Source: Rhodocyclales bacterium (GTDB lineage Bacteria; Pseudomonadota; Gammaproteobacteria; Burkholderiales; Rhodocyclaceae). From it: a stretch of 14,589 bases of DNA. The notes beneath the pieces are model-generated. The model made no database searches, was not told the DNA's origin, and saw only the letters and a list, made by a program, of their open reading frames with translations. The DNA is taken from NCBI GenBank assembly GCA_021413665.1, contig JAIOPW010000411.1, positions 1 to 14,589 on the forward strand, read 5' to 3'. The position numbers were made by a program, and so were the translations under genes. Positions 1-7,300 of this stretch are shown here, in pieces. How positions within the stretch are numbered: the stretch's first letter is position 1; each line of letters opens with the position of its first letter.

Positions 1-1735
1 TCGTAGTTGAGCGACATGAGCCGGCGTTCGTAGGCGGGACGGAACTTGTTGAGCGTGTCGACCATCGGGTTGCAGGCGCTGTTGCCCAGCCCGCAGTGGC
101 TGGCGCCCTGCATCAGGCGGTGCAGCTTGAACAGTTCGTCGATGTCGTAGGGCGAGCCGTGGTTGCGCGCGATCTTGTCCATCAGGTTGCGCACCAGCGT
201 CGTGCCGACCCGGCAGGGGGTGCAGAAGCCGCAGGACTCGTGGGCGAAGAAGTGGGCGAAATTGCGCGCCACCTCGAACATGTCGCGGGTTTCGTCGAAG
301 ACCATGAAGGCGCCGGCGGTGGGCAGGTCCTCGAAGGCGATTTTGCGGTCGAACTCGGCCTCCGCCAGGCAGACGCCGGAAGGGCCGGAAACCTGCACGG
401 CGAGGGTATCGGTGGCGCCGCAGTCGGCCAGGACCTGGCGCACGCTGACACCGTAGGGATATTCATAAATGCCCGGCCGCTCGCAGTCGCCGCTGACTGA
501 AAGGATCTTCGTGCCGCTGGATTTCTCCGTGCCATGTTTCAGGTACCAGGCGGCGCCGTGGGTGGCGATCAGACATGCAGCGGCCAGTGTTTCGACGTTG
601 TTTACCGTGGTCGGCTGGTCGAGGTAGCCGCGGCTGACGGGGAAGGGCGGCCGGATGCGCGGACGGCCCGGCTTGCCTTCCAGCGATTCGATCAGGGCCG
701 ATTCCTCGCCGCAGATGTAGGCGCCGGCGCCGAGGTGAACCTCGATGTCGAAGTCGAACTCGGTGCCGAGGATATTTTTGCCCAGCAGCCCGGCCTGTCG
801 CCGTGCCGCCAGCGCCGACTCCCGGCCTGTCGCCGTGCCGCCAGCGCCGACTCCAGCGGTTCGAGCAGGTAGCGGTACTCGCCGCGCAGGTAGATCAGGC
901 CCTTTGCAGCGCCGACCACCAGGCCGGCGATGCTCATGCCTTCGAACACCAGATCGGTATAGGAGGTCAGCAGCACGCGGTCCTTGAAAGTGCCCGGCTC
1001 GCCCTCGTCGGCATTGCAGATGACGTAGTGGGCGGGGTTGTCGCCGCTGCCGGCGGCGTTGCGGCAGGCCTCCCATTTCTGGCCGGTGGAAAAGCCCGCA
1101 CCGCCGCGACCGCGCAGCTTTGCGTCCTTGATCCCGTCCAGCGTATTTTCCGCGCCGCGCTCCAGCGCCGCGGCCAGCGCCTGTCCGGGCACCAGTTCAT
1201 GGCCGAGCAGGATGTCCTTGCGGCGAATGTTGTCCTCCACCGCGAACCATTCGGCCGGCCAGTCGGCTACCGGCGTTTCGTTGCGGATCAGGCCGACCAT
1301 TTCGCCCAGGCGGGCCTGGGTCATGCGCGTCACGGCGCGGTAATTCACCAGCAATGCCGGCCCCTGGTCGCACATGCCGGTGCAGGAGGTGGTGTTCACG
1401 CTGACCAGGTCGTCTTCGGAAACGCGGCCGGGTTCCAGCCACAGTTTCTTGCACATGGCATCCATCAGGTCGGCATTGCCCAGCATGCGGTCGGTGATGT
1501 TGTCCGACCAGAGCACGCAATACTTGCCGCGCGGCCTCTTGTGGAAAAAGCTGTAGAAGGAGGCGGTGCCGCCGACCTTGGCGCGCGGCCAGCCGATGCC
1601 TTTGGCGATGGCGGTCAGGGTCGGCGGCGAAAGCCAGCCGAGCTGTTCCTGTGTCTCGCGCAGTATCTGCATCAGCCGTGTACCGTCGCGGTGGTGGCGG
1701 TCGAGAACGGTGTCGATCAGATCGGTATCGGACAT
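1..1735 (-). pseudogene. hoxF: HoxF, diaphorase subunit of NAD-linked [NiFe] hydrogenase; frameshifted and cut by window edge
   Basis: In the HoxFU diaphorase this subunit passes electrons between the hydrogenase module and NAD via FMN and Fe-S clusters in the cytoplasm. Residues 1-165 are NuoE-like, with C73, C118 and C122 of the usual four [2Fe-2S] ligands; the fourth position is not Cys. The NuoF-like part follows, with GRGGAGFSTG and NADEGEPGTFKDR (NADH/FMN site). After a 32-bp tandem duplication (789-854) the frame shifts, and the broken product ends at 692 with 305 authentic plus 42 aberrant residues. The native continuation is intact in another frame down to position 3: GAGAYICGEESAL, then the [4Fe-4S] motif C-x2-C-x2-C (codons at 233-213) and a fourth Cys at 95-93. 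Without one repeat copy, 1735-3 is exactly 567 codons. ATG 1735-1733 has a GAGGAA ribosome site. The fused NuoE domain favours HoxF over a formate dehydrogenase beta subunit. Usual HoxF is about 600 residues, so only the extreme C-terminus is missing. Confidence 0.85.
789..854. repeat. Perfect 32-bp tandem duplication inside hoxF
   Basis: Positions 789-822 are identical to 821-854 at an offset of 32 bp, i.e. two abutting copies of a 32-bp unit with two extra matching bases. Since 32 is not a multiple of three, hoxF is frameshifted. The unit encodes LESALAARRQAG. Removing one copy gives ARRQAGLLGKNILG, which matches the spacing of known HoxF proteins, so the single-copy state is ancestral. Confidence 0.95.
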
Positions 1736-2040
1736 GGCAGTTCCTCATAAAACCGGGGCTGGTGCTTTGCAGCATATCGCTATCGTGTTACGGCAATTTA
1801 ACCTGGGTCAACAATCCGTGCGGGCCCCCCTGAAATCAGGCAATTGCCGAAAAGCCCCATATTTGTCATTTTCAAGGCATTTTTTCACACTGCGATGCTC
1901 GTACTTGCCTGTACCCTTCCCGCCCTTGCGTGTCCGCGCCGCTTTCGTTGCCGCTGCGCCCGGCGATGGACGGCGGCTGACGTGCTTGCGGTTGAATTCA
2001 AACTGGATTGTTTCCGGCTCGGCCGGTGTGGAAAGCATAA
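1736..2040. other. Divergent intergenic region between hoxF and the HD/nikR genes
   Basis: About 305 bp without a convincing gene; it must hold both divergent promoters. It is less GC-rich near 1780-1900. Visible structure: the palindrome GGCAATTGCC at 1839-1848, with the related GGCAATT at 1792-1798; the adjoining inverted repeat CCTGA-aa-TCAGG at 1829-1840; and the palindrome TTGAATTCAA at 1992-2001. On the minus strand TTGACC (complement of 1806-1811) could be a -35 element for hoxF, but no good -10 is placed after it. CATAAT at 2036-2041 resembles a -10 but overlaps the TTG start of the next gene. I see no sigma-54 -24/-12 element and no E. coli-type NikR operator (GTATGA-N16-TCATAC). Confidence 0.5.
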
Positions 2041-2955
2041 TTGTTGAGCTACGAAAGCCCCTTTGCAGCACTGGGTGACACCCGCGACACCCAGGAGATC
2101 GAGGCCAGGGTCGGCGGTATCGTCCACAGCTTTGCGCCCGGCCATGATCTGGGCCGGGTTGCCAGCACCTTCCAACTCCTCGATTGTGCCCTCGACGGCG
2201 GCCTGCCCGGCTATCAGAAGCTCAAGACCCTGTATCACAACCGCAGCCACGCCAACGAAGTCGTACTCTGCGCCGCACGCATGCTGCATGGTCTGCATCT
2301 GGCGGGCCAGGGGCTGGACGCCGACCACATCGATGCGACGCTGATCGGCGCCCTGATGCATGATGTCGGTTACCTGATGACGGATGAAGAGGCGAGCGGC
2401 ACCGGCGCCCAGTTCACCGATACCCATGTCCTGCGCGGCGTAGACTTCGTGCGCACGCATCTCAGCGATTTGCCGCCGGATGTGCTGGAGGCCACGACCA
2501 AGGTGATTCTGCTGACCGACCACCGCAAGCCTTCCAGTTGGGTCAGGTTCGACAACCGGCAGCAGCAGCGTGCCGCCTATGCGACCGCCACCGCGGACGT
2601 GATCGGGCAAATGGCCAACCGCGAGTACCTGGAGCGGCTGCTGCTGCTCTATTTTGAGTTTGAAGAGGCGCAACTGGGCGGCTTTGCCGACATTCATGCC
2701 ATGCTGGAAGGGACGACGGCCTTCTATCGCAAGATCAAGGCGCGCCTGGACGAGGATCTGAATGGCCTTTCTTCGCATCTGGCGCGGCATTTCAAGGCCG
2801 AGCAGGACACTGCCCGGAATTTCTATACCGAATCCATAGACCGCAACATCGATTACCTGGGGCATGTGGTAAAGATGGAACGCGAACGCCGGCTGGATTG
2901 CCTGAAACGCGGCGGGGTCGTCGAAAAAGTGCTGGAAATGCAAGGAGGTCACTGA
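2041..2955 (+). CDS. HD-domain metal-dependent phosphohydrolase with PDE-like YHNxxHA motif
   Basis: Protein of about 304 residues, mostly helical and soluble, without signal peptide or membrane segment. Metal ligands of an HD fold are visible: H70 in YHNRSHA (66-71), H107-D108 in ALMHDVGYL, and D160 in LLTDH. The YHNxxHA...HD arrangement is that of class I cyclic-nucleotide phosphodiesterases and related bacterial HD hydrolases, so a phosphodiester or phosphomonoester substrate is likely; which one cannot be told. It is not HD-GYP, because no GYP motif is present. The start is TTG at 2041 or 2044: GGAAAG (2030-2035) lies 5 or 8 bases upstream and no in-frame ATG occurs near the conserved N-terminus. 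The stop is one base before the nikR ATG, so the two genes are surely cotranscribed, which hints at a role near nickel or hydrogenase metabolism (inference). Confidence 0.75.
   Translation: MLSYESPFAALGDTRDTQEIEARVGGIVHSFAPGHDLGRVASTFQLLDCALDGGLPGYQKLKTLYHNRSHANEVVLCAARMLHGLHLAGQGLDADHIDATLIGALMHDVGYLMTDEEASGTGAQFTDTHVLRGVDFVRTHLSDLPPDVLEATTKVILLTDHRKPSSWVRFDNRQQQRAAYATATADVIGQMANREYLERLLLLYFEFEEAQLGGFADIHAMLEGTTAFYRKIKARLDEDLNGLSSHLARHFKAEQDTARNFYTESIDRNIDYLGHVVKMERERRLDCLKRGGVVEKVLEMQGGH
2942..2949 (+). promoter_or_regulatory. Strong Shine-Dalgarno sequence for nikR
   Basis: AAGGAGGT, a near-perfect anti-16S match, lies inside the last codons of the HD gene with 7 bases to the nikR ATG at 2957. 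It fixes that start and suggests nikR is translated more strongly than its TTG-started neighbours. Confidence 0.85.
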
Positions 2956-2956
2956 A

Positions 2957-3439
2957 ATGGAACGCATCACGATTTCCCTGGATGCCGAACTGGCCGCCGA
3001 GTTCGACCGCTTGATTGCCGAACGCGGCTACAGGAACCGTTCCGAGGCGGTGCGCGACGTGCTGCGGGCGCACCTCGAACAGGCGCGCCGGCAGCGCGGC
3101 GAGGCCAGCCATTGCGTCGCCAGCCTGTCCTATGTCTTCAACCACCACGAACGCGACCTGGCGGAGCGTCTCACGGCGCTCCAGCACGGCCAGCACGACC
3201 TGACGGTGGCCACCCTGCATGCCCATCTCGATCACGAGAACTGCCTCGAAAGCGTCATCCTGCGCGGCCCAACCGCCGCCGTGCGCAGCTTTTCCGACGC
3301 ACTGATCGCCGAGCGCGGCGTGCGCCACGGCCAGCTCAACCTGATCGATGTCGAAGTCGATTCCGGCCGCCAGCATCACCACGGCTACAGCCCCGCCGGT
3401 CGCAGTCGCGGCCATGTGCATCTGAAACCGAAGACCTGA
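2957..3439 (+). CDS. nikR: NikR nickel-responsive transcriptional regulator
   Basis: 160 residues. The N-terminus is a ribbon-helix-helix DNA-binding domain (ERITISLDAELAAEFD, then RGYRNRSEAVRDVLR, residues 2-37). An ACT-like tetramerisation and nickel domain follows (about 53-133). All four high-affinity square-planar Ni ligands align with E. coli H76, H87, H89 and C95: here H77, H88, H90 and C96 (LHAHLDHENC). GVRHGQLN closes the conserved core. The family role is Ni-dependent repression of nickel-uptake genes, and in some bacteria control of hydrogenase or urease genes. Compared with the 133-residue E. coli protein there is a C-terminal tail of about 27 residues with HHH (140-142) and HVH (153-155), possibly an extra metal site. 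It sits between an HD hydrolase (1-base gap) and a VOC protein (2-base gap), divergent from hoxF, which fits control of nickel for the [NiFe] hydrogenase. Confidence 0.95.
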   Translation: MERITISLDAELAAEFDRLIAERGYRNRSEAVRDVLRAHLEQARRQRGEASHCVASLSYVFNHHERDLAERLTALQHGQHDLTVATLHAHLDHENCLESVILRGPTAAVRSFSDALIAERGVRHGQLNLIDVEVDSGRQHHHGYSPAGRSRGHVHLKPKT

Positions 3440-3441
3440 GC

Positions 3442-4077
3442 TTGGCGGTACCGGATCACCTCGTTCTCGCCGCACGCGATCTCGATCAGGGCGCCACCTG
3501 GCTGGAAGACCGCCTGGGTGTTCCGCTTGCCGACGGCGGCAGGCACACGCGCATGGGCACGTGCAACCGCCTGCTCGGCCTCGGCGAAGGCCTGTACCTC
3601 GAACTGATCGCCATCGATCCGCAGGCGCCGCCGCCGGGCCGGGCGCGCTGGTTCGGGCTCGACCGGCCGGAGGACTTGCCGGCGGATCGCCCGCGTCTGC
3701 TGACCTGGGTGGCACGCAGCGACGACATCGGCCGCGAAGCGGCGGCCAGCACAGAAGACCTGGGCGAGATCCTGTCGATGGAGCGCGGCGACTATCGCTG
3801 GCGCATCACCGCGCCGCCCGATGGTCACCTGCCGGGCGGCGGCCTGGTGCCGACCCTGATCCAGTGGGATGTCCCGCTTCATCCGGCGTCGAGGCTGCCG
3901 GACGCGGGCTGCCGGTTGATGAAGCTGGAGGGGTTTCATCCCCAGCCTGCGCGCATCCGCGGTGTGTTGTCCGCCCTCGGCCTGGCGTCGCGGCTGGATG
4001 TGCATCCCGGTACTGACGATGCGCCGCAACTGGTTGCCTACGTTCGGACTCCCGGCGGGCTGGTCGAACTCGACTGA
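3442..4077 (+). CDS. Glyoxalase-like (VOC fold) domain protein
   Basis: 211 residues. The start AVPDHLVLAARDLDQGATWLEDRLGV and the following LGEGLYLELIAIDP are the beta-alpha-beta opening of a vicinal-oxygen-chelate module of the Glyoxalase_3-like type (PF13468 style). These are stand-alone proteins of about 200-280 residues, mostly of unknown substrate. No signal peptide or membrane segment is seen. The frame stays open upstream into nikR, but homology begins at the TTG at 3442, two bases after the nikR stop, so translational coupling is likely; no strong ribosome site is visible. It is the last gene of the HD-nikR group and is followed by two hairpins. A catalytic function cannot be assigned from sequence; the link to nickel is only positional, although several VOC enzymes use Ni(II) (family knowledge). 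Confidence 0.75.
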   Translation: MAVPDHLVLAARDLDQGATWLEDRLGVPLADGGRHTRMGTCNRLLGLGEGLYLELIAIDPQAPPPGRARWFGLDRPEDLPADRPRLLTWVARSDDIGREAAASTEDLGEILSMERGDYRWRITAPPDGHLPGGGLVPTLIQWDVPLHPASRLPDAGCRLMKLEGFHPQPARIRGVLSALGLASRLDVHPGTDDAPQLVAYVRTPGGLVELD

Positions 4078-4146
4078 CGCCGGTCCCCGAAAGGGACTCA
4101 CCGGCGCGCAATGCGCCGTCGTGCCAGGGCGCGGGCCGCGCCCTGG
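4078..4146 (+). terminator. Two consecutive GC-rich hairpins after the VOC gene
   Basis: The first hairpin pairs CGCCG-GTCCC (4078-4087) with GGGAC (4093-4097) and, after a 4-base bulge, CGGCG (4102-4106), with loop CGAAA; it begins right after the stop codon. The second is the almost perfect palindrome CCAGGGCGCGG-g-CCGCGCCCTGG (4124-4146). Neither has a T-tract, so classical intrinsic termination is uncertain. The position at the end of a gene group supports a transcription-end or mRNA-stabilising role. Confidence 0.5.
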
Positions 4147-4176
4147 GCGCCTCGCTTGATTGGCCAGCGATCGATG

Positions 4177-4190
4177 TTGACGAAAATCAA
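4177..4190 (+). promoter_or_regulatory. FNR/ANR-type box upstream of the PAS-rich kinase
   Basis: TTGAC-GAAA-ATCAA matches the FNR/CRP-family consensus TTGAT-N4-ATCAA at 9 of 10 defined bases. Its centre (4183.5) is about 60-61 bp before a start site predicted from the possible -10 TAGAGT (4232-4237), which matches a class I activator position. The first bases (TTGACG, 4177-4182) could instead be an ordinary -35 element, but no good -10 lies 17 bp downstream of it. Confidence 0.5.
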
Positions 4191-4208
4191 TATATCTTTG
4201 GTTAGCGG

Positions 4209-4218
4209 CCCCCCCCCC
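4209..4218 (+). repeat. Homopolymeric C10 tract in the kinase promoter region
   Basis: Ten consecutive C between the FNR-like box (4177-4190) and the possible -10 TAGAGT (4232-4237), just where a -35 element for that -10 would sit. Tracts of this length are prone to slippage and can vary promoter spacing. Confidence 0.7.
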
Positions 4219-4317
4219 GCGCGATGAGCGGTAGAGTAGTGTGGGGATTGTGGTTGAAGTCCATATCGAACGGCAGAATCAAAGCAGCAGTTGCGGAATG
4301 AGAAGAAGAAAACTGAA

Positions 4318-7300
4318 ATGAAGTCCGGGCTGGTTACCGCCATGCAGCGCCTCAATGGATGGCGCCTGTGGTTGCTGTTTTCCGTGACGACGGTAGTTGC
4401 CGCGGTACTCATCGTTTCGCTGATGGATCTTGCCCTGATGGGCCGGATAACCGCCGATTACGTGCTGACCGGTCTGGTGACGGCGTGCATCGTGGCGCCG
4501 GCGAGCCTGTTTCTTTTGAGCGCCCTGCTGCGGGAAATCGCCGGGCAGCAGCAGCGGGACCTGTCGCGCGGCGTCGAAAGCGCCGAGGCTCGCCTGCAAG
4601 TGGCGCTGGATTCCTCGGACGAGGGCGTCCTGATGGTGGCGGCGGACGGCCGGGTACTCTCCGCCAACAAGCGTTTTTTCGAACTCTGGCGCGTACCGGC
4701 GGAACTGGCGACCGCCGGACAGGATGACCTGCTGCTGGCGCATGTACTCGACCAATTGTCCGATCCCGATGAATTCATGGCCGGCGTGCAGCGGCTTTAC
4801 GGCAGCGACGCACAGGCCAATGACACGCTGCGGTTCAAGGATGGCCGGGTGTTCGAGCGCTATACGCGGGCTCTGGACCTCGGTGCCGAGCAGGGCCGCA
4901 TCTGGTGTTTCCGCGACGTTTCGCTCCAGGCACATACGCGTGAGGCGCTGGCCGAGCGCGAGGAGCAATACCGGGCCATCGTCAACCAGGCGGCCGACGG
5001 GATCGACCTGGTCGACGCCGAGACCTTGTGCTTCCTCGAAGTCAATGAGGCGGCCTGCCGCATGCTGGGATACCGGCGCGACGAACTGGTCGGGCAGTCC
5101 CTGGCCATGATCCAGGGCTGGCGGGACGAAGCCGCCTTGCGTGACGCGGTGGCCGAGGTCATGCGCGACGGCCAGGCGGGCTTCGAGAACCAGCATCGCT
5201 GCAAGGATGGCCGCATTCTCGACGTGTACGTCAATACCCGCGCCATTCGCCTGCGTGGGTGTGCCTGCCTGGTGGGCGTCTGGCGCGACATCGGCGAACG
5301 GAAGTCCGCCGATGAAGCGCTCAGGCAATCCCGCAACCTGCTGCAAGCCATCATCGACACCGCGCCCATGCGTGTTTTCTGGAAAGACCAGGACCTGCGC
5401 TACCTGGGCTGCAACCCGGCCTTCGCCCGTGATGCCGGCAAGACGCATCCGGACGAACTGCTCGGCAAGGACGATTTCCAGATGGCATGGGCCGAACAGG
5501 CCGAGCTCTATCGCGCCGATGACCGGGCCGTCATGGCATCGGGCGTCTCCCGGCTCTCCTTCGACGAACCGCAGACCACCCCGGACGGCCGCACAATCTG
5601 GCTGCGCACCTCGAAGGTCCCCCTCAGGAACAGCGACAACCAGACGATCGGAATCCTGGGCTTCTACGAGGACATCACCGAACGCAAGCTGGCGGAAATT
5701 GCGCTGCGGGAACGGGAAGAAGTCTTCAGCGCGGTCGTCAACCGGTCGGTAGAGGGCATCCTTCTGATCGATGCCGAAACCATGGAATTCACGGAGTTCA
5801 ACGACGCCGCTTGCGAAGGTCTCGGCTATACCCGCGAGGAGTTTGCGCGCCTTCGCCTTCCGGACGTCCAGGGAAGCATGAGCGCCGAGGACACCCTCGA
5901 GAAGTGTTGGGTCGCCGCCAACACGCCGGGTGGTCTGCGATTCGAGAATCGTCATCGCTGCAAGGATGGCAGCCTGCGCGACCGGCATGTGAGCAACAGG
6001 CCGGTCCAGGTTCATGGCCGCACCTGCCTGGCACACGTCTGGCACGACGTGACAGAGCAAAAGCGGGCGGCGCAGGCGCTGGCGGAGTCGGGTCTGTTCT
6101 TGCGGGAGACGCAGTCGATCGCCCATGTCGGCGGCTGGAAAGCAAATCCGGCAACGGACATGCTGCTATGGACCGAAGAGGTCTATCGCCTGGTCGAACA
6201 TCCGCTGGACAGCCCGCCAAGCGGACTGGAGGACGGGCTGCGCTACTATGCGCCGGAGTACCTGCCGGAGATCAAGCGCCTCCTGTCCATTGCCTGGGAG
6301 CAGGGCACGCCGTTCACGTTCGAGACGGAAATGATCGCTGCCTCGGGCCGCCGCTTCTGGGCCGAATTGCGCTGTGTCGGTCGCGTCGAAGCCGAGAGCG
6401 GTGTCTATGTGACAGGCACCTTCCAGGACATCACCGAACGCAAACGCCTTGCCGCCGAATTGATCCAGCGCGAGCAATATCAACGCGCCCTGCTCGACAA
6501 CTTTCCCTTCATGGTCTGGCTGAAGGATGAAGAAAGCCGCTTCCTGGCTGTCAACGAGGCTTTCGCCAAGGTGTTCGGCTGGCCATCCACAGAGTCTCTG
6601 ATTGGCAAGACCGATCTGGATATTGCGCCGGCTGAACTGGCGGAACTCTACCGGGCCGACGACCGCGCAGTGCTGCAAAGCGGCACCAGCAAGCAGGTCG
6701 AGGAACTGGTCGAAACTGACGGCCGCAGAATCTGGTTCGAGACCTACAAGTCGCCGGTGTCTATCGGCGGCACGGTCATCGGCACCGTAGGCTTCGGCCG
6801 CGACATCACCGAGCGCAAGGAGGCCGAGCGCAACCTCAAGCTGGCGGTCGAAGTCGCGCAGGTGATCCTGTGGGAAATGGATATTCCGAGCCAGCAGTTG
6901 AAATTCGACCTGAACATGCTGCCGGTGCTGGGGTTGCAACCTGATGACGATCTGGCAACTTTCGCGGCATGGCTGCAGCGCGTCCATCCCGACGAGGCCG
7001 GCCAGTTCATGGAGCGGTTCCAGGCTGCCATGCAGCCCGGTGCGGTGTTCGACCTGGAATACCGGCTGCGGAGCAAGGAAGGCGACTATCGATGGATACA
7101 CACCAGGGGCAGCGTCATCCAGCGCAGGCAGGATGGGCAGCCGGAAATCGCCGTCGGTACGTCCATGAACATCACCGCGCGCAAGCTGGCGGAAGCCGAG
7201 CTCGAACGTTACCGTCGGCACCTGGAAGAACTGGTGCAACAGCGAACCACCGAACTGTTGGCCACCGAAGCGCGCGCCACGCGTATCCTGGAATCCGCCG

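Noticed and set aside
803..1750. Plus-strand open frame of 315 codons over hoxF
   Set aside because: It is the antisense shadow of the conserved HoxF frame; no family features are seen in its translation.
1197..1775. Minus-strand frame beginning MLQSTSPGFMRN
   Set aside because: It is frame +1 of the real hoxF start region; the conserved NuoE-like sequence begins at ATG 1735 with its own ribosome site.
1736..2043. Sigma-54 promoter for hoxF, as known for some hydrogenase operons, and an E. coli-type NikR operator
   Set aside because: No TGGCAC-N5-TTGCW element and no GTATGA-N16-TCATAC match were found on either strand.
2041..2955. Reading the HD protein as a c-di-GMP HD-GYP enzyme
   Set aside because: No HHE-x-DG-x-GYP motif follows the HD; only the RR at 12719-13723 has that.
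3112..3441. Longer VOC protein starting inside nikR
   Set aside because: The upstream part of that frame overlaps well-conserved nikR codons and encodes an Arg/Pro-rich shadow; VOC homology begins at TTG 3442.
4279..6126. Long minus-strand open frame (615 codons) opposite the eight-PAS kinase, and similar ones at 7498-9258 and 11164-12678
   Set aside because: They lie opposite frames with clear kinase, PAS and receiver motifs, encode low-complexity protein with no recognisable domain, and reflect the GC-rich third-position bias.
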